Source of the DNA: Siculibacillus lacustris | GTDB lineage: Bacteria > Pseudomonadota > Alphaproteobacteria > Rhizobiales > Ancalomicrobiaceae | Direction: 5' to 3' | Length of the DNA stretch: 46,272 bases | NCBI RefSeq assembly: GCF_004328075.1 | Contig: NZ_SJFN01000036.1 | Coordinates: 1-46,272 of the forward strand | Program-made: the position numbers and the translations under genes | Notes under the pieces: model-generated | Databases searched by the model: none | Told to the model about the DNA's origin: nothing | What the model saw: only the letters and a program-made list of their open reading frames with translations | Shown: piece after piece, positions 38,023-46,272 of the stretch | Layout: each line of letters opens with the position of its first letter | Numbering within the stretch: position 1 is the stretch's first letter

Positions 38023-39255
38023 TCACGCCGCCGGCGCGCGGCCGATCACCCCGGCGGCGGCGAGGCGCTCGATCTCGTCGGGGCCGTGGCCGAGGCGGGC
38101 GAGGATCGCCGCGGTGTCGGCGCCGAGGCGCGGCGCGGCGCGGTCCTGGACCAGGGGCGTGTCGGACAGCCGGATCGGGTTGCGGATCGACGGGATCGAT
38201 CCGGCCGCGGCAAGGGGCTCGGCGAGGTCCATCTTCAGGGCGCGGGCGGCGACCTGCGGGTCGGCGAAGACCTCGGCGACCGAGTTGATCGGCCCGGCCG
38301 GCACGTGCACCGCCTCGAGTTTTCCCAACAATTCGGCGCGGTGGAAGCGGCGGGTCGCCTCCTCGAGCAGCGGCACCAGTTCGGCGCGATCGGCGACGCG
38401 GGCGGCGTTGTGGACGAAGCGCGGGTCGAAGGCGAGGTCCTCGAGGTCGAGGATGGCGCAGAAGTCGCGCCATTGGCGGTCGTTGCCGGTGGCCACCACG
38501 ATGTGGCCGTCGGCGACCGGGAAGACCTGATAGGGCACGATGTTGGGGTGGGCATTGCCCATGCGGTGCGGGGTCGTGCCGGAGACGAGATAGTTCATGC
38601 CCTGATTGGCGAGCATGGCGACCATCGTGTCGAGCAGCGCCAGGTCGATCGACTGGCCGCGGCCGGTGCGCTGGCGCGCGGCGAGCGCCGCCTGGATGGC
38701 GATCACCCCGTGCAGGCCGGCGAAGAGATCGGCGACCGCGACGCCGACCTTGGTCGGCTCGCCGTCGGCGGCGCCGGTCAGGTCCATGTAGCCGCCGAGC
38801 CCCTGGATCATGAAGTCGTAGCCGGCGCGCGCCGCATCCGGGCCGGTCTGGCCGAAACCGGTGATCGAGCAATAGATCAGCTTGGGATTGAGCGCCGACA
38901 GGGTGTCCCAGTCGAGCCCGTACTTCACCAGCCCGCCGACCTTGAAGTTCTCGATCACCACGTCGGCATCGGCGGCGAGCGCGCGGACGATCGCCGCGCC
39001 CTCGGGCTTTTCGAAATCGACGGCGATCGAGTGCTTGCCGCGGTTGCAGGCGTGGAAATAGGCCGCGCCGAGATCGCCGCCGTCCTTGGCGGCGACGAAG
39101 GGAGGGCCCCAGTGGCGGGTGTCGTCGCCGGTGACCGGGCGTTCGATCTTGATCACTTCGGCACCGAGGTCGGCGAGCGTCTGGCCGACCCAGGGGCCGG
39201 CGAGGACGCGGGCGAGTTCGAGCACCTTGAGGCCGGCGAGCGGAGCGGTGGTCAT
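38023..39255 (-). CDS. CaiB/BaiF class III CoA-transferase (probable succinyl-CoA:glutarate CoA-transferase)
   Basis: 410 residues. Class III transferases move CoA between carboxylic acids via an aspartyl-CoA. Conserved start GLKVLELARVLAGPWVGQTL, ADLGAEVIKIERPVTGDDTR, VVIENFKVGGLVKYGLD, and probable catalytic Asp176 in VAVADLFAGLHG; ending region TAAILARLGHGPDEIERLAA. It is directly behind glutaryl-CoA dehydrogenase (13 nt), so glutarate activation is the likely job (SUGCT orthologue). Formyl- or other acyl-CoA transferase is the alternative. GAGGGG lies 9 nt before ATG. Last gene of the lysine/glutarate operon. Confidence 0.85.
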   Translation of the reverse strand: MTTAPLAGLKVLELARVLAGPWVGQTLADLGAEVIKIERPVTGDDTRHWGPPFVAAKDGGDLGAAYFHACNRGKHSIAVDFEKPEGAAIVRALAADADVVIENFKVGGLVKYGLDWDTLSALNPKLIYCSITGFGQTGPDAARAGYDFMIQGLGGYMDLTGAADGEPTKVGVAVADLFAGLHGVIAIQAALAARQRTGRGQSIDLALLDTMVAMLANQGMNYLVSGTTPHRMGNAHPNIVPYQVFPVADGHIVVATGNDRQWRDFCAILDLEDLAFDPRFVHNAARVADRAELVPLLEEATRRFHRAELLGKLEAVHVPAGPINSVAEVFADPQVAARALKMDLAEPLAAAGSIPSIRNPIRLSDTPLVQDRAAPRLGADTAAILARLGHGPDEIERLAAAGVIGRAPAA

Positions 39256-39268
39256 CGGACTTTTCCCC

Positions 39269-40480
<1,212 letters not shown>

Positions 40481-40534
40481 GTCGTCTCCTCCCAGAAACT
40501 TCGTGTTCTCGTTGCCTCCCGGCCTCCCCGCCGG

Positions 40535-42079
40535 TCAGCTCTCGACGTCGAACCGTACGCCTTGGGCGAGCGGCAGCGACTTCGAGTAGTTGATGGTGTT
40601 GGTGGCGCGGCGCATGTAGGCCTTCCACGAATCCGAACCCGCCTCGCGGCCGCCGCCGGTCTCCTTCTCGCCGCCGAAGGCGCCGCCGATCTCGGCGCCC
40701 GAAGGGCCGATGTTGACGTTGGCGATGCCGCAGTCGGAGCCGACCGCCGAGACGAACAGTTCGGCCTCGCTGAGGTCGTTGGTGAACACCGACGACGACA
40801 GGCCCTGGGGCACGGCGTTGTTGAGCTTCAGCGCCACTTCGAACTTGGTGTAGCGCATCACGTAGAGGATCGGCGCGAAGGTCTCCTCGACCACCGGGCC
40901 GGCTTGGCTCGGCATCTCGACCAGGGCCGGGGCGACGTAGAAGCCGCCCTCGCAGCCCGGCACGTTGACCCGGCCGCCGCCGGTGACCGTGCCGCCGGCG
41001 TCGCGGGCGGCCTGGAGGGCGCGCTGCATGGCGTCGAAGGCCGCCTTGTCGATCAGCGGACCGACCAGGGTGTCGGGTTTCGACGGGTCGCCGATGGTCA
41101 CCGAGCCATAGGCGCGGCGCAGGCGGGTGACCAGGGTGTCATAGATCGAATCGTGGACGAACAGGCGGCGCAGCGAGGTGCAGCGCTGGCCGGCGGTACC
41201 GATCGCCGAAAAGGCGATGGCGCGCAGGGCCAGATCGAAATCGGCCGAGGGGCAGACGATCGCCGCGTTGTTGCCACCGAGTTCGAGAATCGCGCGGGCG
41301 AAGCGGCGGGCGAGCTTGGGGCCGACCACCCGGCCCATCGCCGTCGAGCCGGTCGCCGAGACCACCGGGACGCGCTCGTCGGAGACCAGGATCTCGCCGA
41401 TCTGGCGGGCGCCGATCACCAACTCCAGCAGGCCGTCGGGCGCTTCGCCGCCGCCGGCGCGGAAACGGGCGACGGCGCGCGCGACGAGAGCCGAGACCGC
41501 CAGCGCGGTCAGCGGGGTCTTCTCCGAGGGCTTCCACACCACCGAATTGCCGCAGACGAAGGCCAGCGCGGCGTTCCACGACCACACCGCCACGGGGAAA
41601 TTGAAGGCCGAGATGATCCCGGTGACCCCGAGCGGATGCCAGGTCTCCATCATGCGGTGGCCGGGGCGTTCGGTGGCGATGGTCAGGCCGTAGAGCTGGC
41701 GCGACAGGCCGACGGCGAAGTCGCAGATGTCGATCATCTCCTGGACCTCGCCCTGGCCCTCGGAGGCGATCTTGCCGACCTCGAGGGTCACCAGCCGGCC
41801 GAGCGCCGGCTTGGCGGCCCGGAGTTCCTCGCCGAGCAGACGCACCAGTTCGCCGCGCTTGGGCGGCGGCACCGTCCGCCAGATCTTGAAGGCGGCATGC
41901 GCCCGTTCGATCGCGGCTTCCGCCTCTTCCGTCTCGTGCTCGACCACCCGGCCGATCTCCTCGCCGGTGATCGGCGAGGTGACGGGAAGCGAACCACCGG
42001 TGTGGAGGGCGGCGTCGACGCCGAGCGAGCCGAGGAGTTCACGAACCTCGGCGGCGAGCGTCGGATGGACGGCGGGCAT
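40535..42079 (-). CDS. ALDH7-type aldehyde dehydrogenase (alpha-aminoadipic semialdehyde / P6C dehydrogenase)
   Basis: 514 residues. NAD-dependent aldehyde dehydrogenase with Cys300 in GTAGQRCTSLRRLF and Glu266 in ILELGGNNA. The antiquitin (ALDH7A1/AmaB) C-terminus is present: ETGGGREAGSDSWKAYMRRA followed by TNTINYSKSLPLAQGVRFDV. Such enzymes oxidise aminoadipate semialdehyde (from L-lysine or pipecolate) to 2-aminoadipate. First gene of the operon with gcdH and the CoA-transferase, which supports a lysine-to-glutaryl-CoA role. GAGGACC precedes ATG. An operator-like palindrome lies about 110 nt upstream. Confidence 0.9.
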   Translation of the reverse strand: MPAVHPTLAAEVRELLGSLGVDAALHTGGSLPVTSPITGEEIGRVVEHETEEAEAAIERAHAAFKIWRTVPPPKRGELVRLLGEELRAAKPALGRLVTLEVGKIASEGQGEVQEMIDICDFAVGLSRQLYGLTIATERPGHRMMETWHPLGVTGIISAFNFPVAVWSWNAALAFVCGNSVVWKPSEKTPLTALAVSALVARAVARFRAGGGEAPDGLLELVIGARQIGEILVSDERVPVVSATGSTAMGRVVGPKLARRFARAILELGGNNAAIVCPSADFDLALRAIAFSAIGTAGQRCTSLRRLFVHDSIYDTLVTRLRRAYGSVTIGDPSKPDTLVGPLIDKAAFDAMQRALQAARDAGGTVTGGGRVNVPGCEGGFYVAPALVEMPSQAGPVVEETFAPILYVMRYTKFEVALKLNNAVPQGLSSSVFTNDLSEAELFVSAVGSDCGIANVNIGPSGAEIGGAFGGEKETGGGREAGSDSWKAYMRRATNTINYSKSLPLAQGVRFDVES

Positions 42080-42541
42080 GGGGGGTCCTCACGTGATGAT
42101 GATGGCCGCTCCCGTCACCGGTTCGGCCGCGGCGTCGGGTGGGTCGTGGACGGTCGGCCCGATCCGCCCGGGCAGAAGCGACGATTTGTCATGACGTCAT
42201 GACTTTTCGGAATGACTCGGGGCTTCGGGCGGGTCCGGACGGCAGGCGCGGCCCGGAAAGGCGCACACCCGACGCTGCGGAGTGTCGTGCGCCCGGCCGC
42301 GGGTTTCAAGGCCGCTTTCCGGTGGGTGCGTCGATTGGTGAACCGATTCGAACGTCGGCGCCGGTCGGATGCGGGCGGCCGGCCGGCCGCGCGGGTTCCG
42401 GGCGCCCGTCGTCGGCATGCTTTCCGGGAGCGTCGGCTCGGCTATGCCGACCGCTCCTCCTCCGGCCCTGCGCTGACGCTCCGGGCGTTCGTCGCTGCCG
42501 ACGCTCCACCGGAGCGTCGGCTCGGCTGCGCCGACCGCTCC
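42080..42541. other. Intergenic region upstream of the lysine/glutarate operon
   Basis: 462 nt, no gene supported. It carries a 16-bp palindrome (42188-42203) in an AT-richer patch, and from 42427 a repeated, hairpin-forming GC-rich sequence that also ends the degQ transcript. Confidence 0.5.
42188..42203. promoter_or_regulatory. Operator-like palindrome upstream of ALDH7-gcdH operon
   Basis: GTCATGACGTCATGAC, itself a palindrome made of two palindromic octamers, flanked by TT on one side and TTTTC on the other. It stands out in the surrounding GC-rich DNA, 109-124 nt before the ALDH7 start. The type fits a dimeric repressor (for example GntR family). No regulator gene is adjacent, so the binding protein is unknown. 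Confidence 0.55.

Positions 42542-42544
<3 letters not shown>
42427..42544. repeat. Imperfect direct repeats with internal hairpins
   Basis: GAGCGTCGGCTCGGCTATGC (from about 42430) recurs as GAGCGTCGGCTCGGCTGCGC (from 42512); both continue with CGACCGCTCCTC. Between them GCCGACGCTCC (42497-42507), ACC, GGAGCGTCGGC (42511-42521) forms a perfect 11-bp stem. The last copy reaches the degQ stop, so the hairpins may serve as its transcript end. Confidence 0.65.
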
Positions 42545-43936
<1,392 letters not shown>

Positions 43937-44038
43937 CGAAACGATTCTCCGACTTCTGCCCGGGATCACGAGATGCCACGCCTGGGCGTGCCCGTCGATC
44001 CCTCCTCTCCTGCACCGTCCTCGTGGCGAAAAAGGGAA

Positions 44039-44063
44039 GGCCCGGGCGTCGATCGCCCGGGCC
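44039..44063 (-). terminator. Intrinsic terminator behind the SDR gene
   Basis: GGCCCGGGCG (44039-44048) and CGCCCGGGCC (44054-44063) form a perfect 10-bp stem with a 5-nt loop; on the minus strand TTCCCTTTTT follows. It lies 84 nt past the SDR stop and before degQ. Confidence 0.7.
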
Positions 44064-44146
44064 GTCGCGCACTCGCAGAAACCGGAGCCGAGGCGTTTCG
44101 ACCGGCCCCGATCCCGAAATCGCCGGCTCCGTCGCCGCTGCGTCCC

Positions 44147-44899
44147 TCACAACTCGGCGAGCACCTCGAAGATCTCCTCGACCTTGCCGTTCTCCGCGGC
44201 GAAGCGCATCGGCCGGCAGCGCTCGACGATGATCTCCGGCGGGGTCGGCACGCGGCCGAGCAGGGCCACCACCTCGGCGAGGAAGTCTGCGAGCGGCATG
44301 GCGCGGGGGTCGGACGCCTGACGTTCGCCCTGGAGCGTGGTCTGGACATAGGGCGGGGCGATCTCGATCACCTCGACCGAGGTGTCGCGGAGCTGGCGCC
44401 GCAGGCACAGGGTCCAGGAATGCAGCGCCGCCTTGGTCGCACAATAGGTCGGCGTCGACAGCTTCGGAACGAAGGCGAGCCCGGAGGTCACGGTGAGGAT
44501 CGTGGCCTTCGGTCGCGTGAGCAGGTGCGGCAGCAGGGCCGCGGTCAGCCGGAGCGGTCCGAGCAGATTGGTCGCGATCGTCGCCTCGGCGTCGGCGAGC
44601 CATGTCGGGCCGGCGAGGAAGCTCTCGTCGCTCATCATCCCGGCATTGTGGAGCACGGTGTCGAGGTCGGGATGGTCGGCGAGGATCCGCTCGGCGAAAG
44701 CGGCGATCGAAGCGGGATCGGCGATGTCGAGTTCCAGCGCCACCAGGCCCGGGAGGGCGGCGGTGGCGGCGGCGAGCGAGGTCCGGCTGCGGCCGGCGAT
44801 GATCACCCGATTGCCGCGTTCGTGAAACGCCTTCACCAGACCGAAGCCGATGCCGGTGGCGCCGCCGGTGACGAGAATGGTTCTGCCGGTCATGTCCAT
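44147..44899 (-). CDS. Short-chain dehydrogenase/reductase (DltE-like)
   Basis: 250 residues. Classical SDR: TGGATGIG nucleotide-binding loop (about 11-18), HNAGMMSDESF, catalytic Ser in LTVTSGLAFV, Tyr and Lys in YCATKAALHSW. The C-terminal 45 residues (PEIIVERCRPMRFAAENGKV) match the DltE-like SDR group, often controlled by HxlR- or TetR-type regulators. NAD(P)-dependent; substrate unknown. AGGAG precedes ATG 44899. Divergent from the HxlR-type gene with about 100 nt between, a common regulator/target layout. Confidence 0.9.
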   Translation of the reverse strand: MDMTGRTILVTGGATGIGFGLVKAFHERGNRVIIAGRSRTSLAAATAALPGLVALELDIADPASIAAFAERILADHPDLDTVLHNAGMMSDESFLAGPTWLADAEATIATNLLGPLRLTAALLPHLLTRPKATILTVTSGLAFVPKLSTPTYCATKAALHSWTLCLRRQLRDTSVEVIEIAPPYVQTTLQGERQASDPRAMPLADFLAEVVALLGRVPTPPEIIVERCRPMRFAAENGKVEEIFEVLAEL

Positions 44900-45001
44900 G
44901 AGGTCTACTCCTGAGGGATTGCGTGGAGAGACGTTAGGCCCCATGCTCTCTTTTGGAAAGTAGGCACCGTTGAGTTCCATAGTCACCTGAGGGAGAGTGT
45001 C

Positions 45002-45460
45002 ATGACCGACACGGCCGAACGGATCACGCCACCCACCGTCACCGTCGGTGCCGCCTGTGCGGCGGCGGAACCGGCCGAGGGCTGCTCGCCGACCGCCCCC
45101 CGGGCGGAGGCGATCGATCCGGCCGTCGAGGCGCTGGTGCGCGACGTCATCGCCCAGGTCGCCGACAAGTGGACGATGCTGGTGCTGGAGATCCTCGAGG
45201 AGCGCGGCACCCTGCGCTTCACCGAGATCGGCCGGGCGGTCGGCGACATCAGCCAGAAGATGCTGACCAAGACCCTGCGCGAGATGGAACGCAGCGGGCT
45301 GGTCACGCGCACCGTCCATCCGGTGGTGCCGCCGCACGTCGACTATGCGCTGACCGACCTCGGTCACACGCTCGGCGAAGCATTCTGCGGCGTCTGGATC
45401 TGGGCGGAGGCCAACCGCGCCCGGATCGAGGCAGCCAAGGCGGCGTTCGACGCAAAATGA
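45002..45460 (+). CDS. HxlR-family transcriptional regulator
   Basis: 152 residues. A winged helix (about 45-135) with VADKWTMLVLEILEERGTLR, RFTEIGRAVGDISQKMLTKT, LREMERSGLVTRTVHPVVPP and VDYALTDLGHTLGEAF, all typical of HxlR/YodB-type regulators. A 45-residue N-terminal extension holds two Cys. The usual Cys before the first helix is replaced (PAVEALV), so thiol sensing may differ or be absent. It probably represses the divergent SDR gene and itself. GGGAG lies about 10 nt before ATG 45002. Confidence 0.9.
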   Translation: MTDTAERITPPTVTVGAACAAAEPAEGCSPTAPRAEAIDPAVEALVRDVIAQVADKWTMLVLEILEERGTLRFTEIGRAVGDISQKMLTKTLREMERSGLVTRTVHPVVPPHVDYALTDLGHTLGEAFCGVWIWAEANRARIEAAKAAFDAK

Positions 45461-45461
45461 A

Positions 45462-45485
45462 ACACCCGGGCGTCGGCCCGGGTGT
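45462..45485 (+). terminator. Hairpin terminator behind the HxlR gene
   Basis: ACACCCGGG (45462-45470), loop CGTCGG, CCCGGGTGT (45477-45485), immediately after the stop codon. There is no strong T-run after it, so efficiency is uncertain. Confidence 0.5.
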
Positions 45486-45566
45486 CGCAGAATTCGCAGG
45501 TCGTGCGGCATCGCGGTCGACGAACTCGATCACGCCGACGGCGGCGGCCGGCCCAGATCGCTCGGA

Positions 45567-46025
45567 TCAATGGCAACCGGCAGTGCCGGGGATCGCTTCG
45601 CCGGTCTCTTCGGAAACGATGCAGGAATGCCCGAGTTCACCGTCGGGAACCGGAACCCCGCGCAGCAACAGAAAGCGCACGGAGTTCGCTCCGTACATGC
45701 CGCCCGGGAAGCGAATCTTCCGCCGAATGAGATATTCGCCGGACGGATTGCGCGCCAGCGCACCCTGGTCCAACAGTTGTGCGACGCCCGCGAGGCCGGG
45801 CAGGACGTCATAGACCAGCGGTGGATGACTGGCGACGACCGTCGCCGGGTCGATCGGGACGATTCCGCCGGGATAGGCCCAGCCCACCTGTTGCGCCAGC
45901 GTGGCGTCCGTAACCTCGAACAGTCGGCCACCGAAACTCTTGAACGACTGCGATGGACTGGTCACCGTGATGCTCGACCGTCCTTCGCGAGGGATCACCT
46001 CCAGAGCACCCGACGGCACTTTCAC
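45567..46025 (-). pseudogene. Unknown protein, 5' end removed by IS insertion
   Basis: Open from GTG 46025 for 152 residues: KVPSGALEVIPREGRSSITV, FGGRLFEVTDATLAQQVGWA, GEYLIRRKIRFPGGMYGANS, ending GTAGCH. I do not recognise the family. Upstream in frame, the reading continues only about 10 codons into the tip of the right-hand IS before a TAG. No signal peptide or good ribosome-binding site is present, so the natural start was probably lost to the insertion at about 46038. What is left could be a C-terminal domain of an exported or enzymatic protein. The remnant is intact in frame, so the insertion may be recent. Confidence 0.6.
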
Positions 46026-46037
46026 TGCGCGCTTCGC

Positions 46038-46272
46038 TGAATCCGGACAGCCATTCCGCTAATTCCCGGACAGCGTTTCCGCTAAAGTCCGGACAGTTTT
46101 GACGGGGTGGTCCTCGGGTGCCTCGTTTTCGTCAGGGGTTATAGGTTTCGCCGTTTTCGGCGGGGGTCAAGAGGGGCGAGGCCCTTTGCTTGCGCATGCT
46201 GTCGCCGGCCAGTTCGATGCGGTGGGCGTTGTGGACGAGGCGGTCGAGCACGGCGTCGGCGACGGTATTGTC
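46038..46272 (-). mobile_element. 3' end of a second, different IS21-family element (partial)
   Basis: CCGGACAG occurs at 46043, 46066 and 46089, each 23 nt apart, and TTCCGCTAA at 46054 and 46077, also 23 nt apart. This is a phased terminal repeat array typical of IS21 ends, behind an istB gene that runs off the window. The tip is placed at TG 46038, but this is inferred. It shares no sequence with the end at 197-246, so the two elements are different. Confidence 0.75.
46132..46272 (-). CDS. istB: IstB-like ATP-binding protein, C-terminal fragment (partial at window edge)
   Basis: 46 residues reading [20 protein letters not shown] then [14 protein letters not shown] and ending at TGA 46132-46134. 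[15 protein letters not shown] with DSMRK is the well-known C-terminus of IS21-type IstB. The Walker motifs and start lie outside the window. It is clearly a different subtype from the left-edge IstB ([17 protein letters not shown]). Confidence 0.88.
   Translation of the reverse strand, partial: DNTVADAVLDRLVHNAHRIELAGDSMRKQRASPLLTPAENGETYNP

Noticed and set aside
44147-46025. The right-end genes as a mobile island
   Set aside because: Composition is like the rest, no integrase is present, and only a single IS end is seen; the IS appears to be a simple insertion.

Overview
The window is a GC-rich (about 70% by eye) stretch of an alphaproteobacterial chromosome, most likely Hyphomicrobiales (Rhizobiales). 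Evidence: a gene for an ATP12-type F1-ATPase assembly factor, clpS-clpA, DUF1489, a BioMNY biotin transporter, a phasin behind a PhaR-like operator, a second divergent ClpP, and the order degQ / rarA / crcB / rluC / HAD / ATP12, which I know from alphaproteobacteria. I cannot name a genus. Almost everything is ordinary chromosomal coding sequence. Both edges lie inside istB genes of two different IS21-type insertion sequences, so the window looks like an assembly contig that stops in multicopy elements.

Left to right: 1-246, the end of an IS21-type element, abutting a VOC-family gene whose stop codon the element supplies. 640-1106, intergenic DNA with a large inverted-repeat element. 1107-4551, clpA, clpS and a phasin (all minus). 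5016-6794, a D,D-carboxypeptidase with a SPOR domain (plus), overlapping at its 3' end a membrane DnaJ gene, followed by a VWA gene (both minus). 8541-9725, panC and a pterin carbinolamine dehydratase (plus). 9754-11360, a small secreted protein, DUF1489 and a GST (minus). 11770-12483, a DUF599 membrane protein (plus). 12555-15953, a ClpP-like peptidase, two small exported proteins and mgtE (minus). 16331-18735, two tandem polysaccharide deacetylases (plus). 18814-18898, tRNA-Leu(GAG). Then a short fliN-like gene, lipB and acylphosphatase.

20553-24875 holds pccB-pccA-HAD (propionyl-CoA carboxylase). 25035-26528 holds ATP12 and a second HAD. 26620-30452 is pstSCAB behind an 11-bp-phased PHO box. 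30583-33131 holds two RluA-type pseudouridine synthases and crcB. 33738-35780 is bioMNY (plus), followed by a GFA-type zinc protein. 36253-37563 is rarA. 38023-42079 is an operon of ALDH7, glutaryl-CoA dehydrogenase and a class III CoA-transferase that fits lysine/glutarate catabolism. 42542-43936 is a DegQ/Do protease. 44147-45460 is a divergent SDR/HxlR pair. 45567-46025 is the remnant of a gene cut by the right-hand IS.

Functional links: biotin imported by BioMNY is the cofactor carried by PccA. Propionyl-CoA carboxylase and the lysine/glutarate operon both feed acyl-CoA breakdown into central metabolism. ClpS hands N-degron substrates to ClpA. I did not find a clearly novel defence or mobile system. 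The best leads are regulatory and architectural: a 16-bp operator-like palindrome before the lysine operon, the three-unit PHO box, the paired PhaR-like sites, the interrupted gene order, the divergent ClpP, and several inverted-repeat elements.
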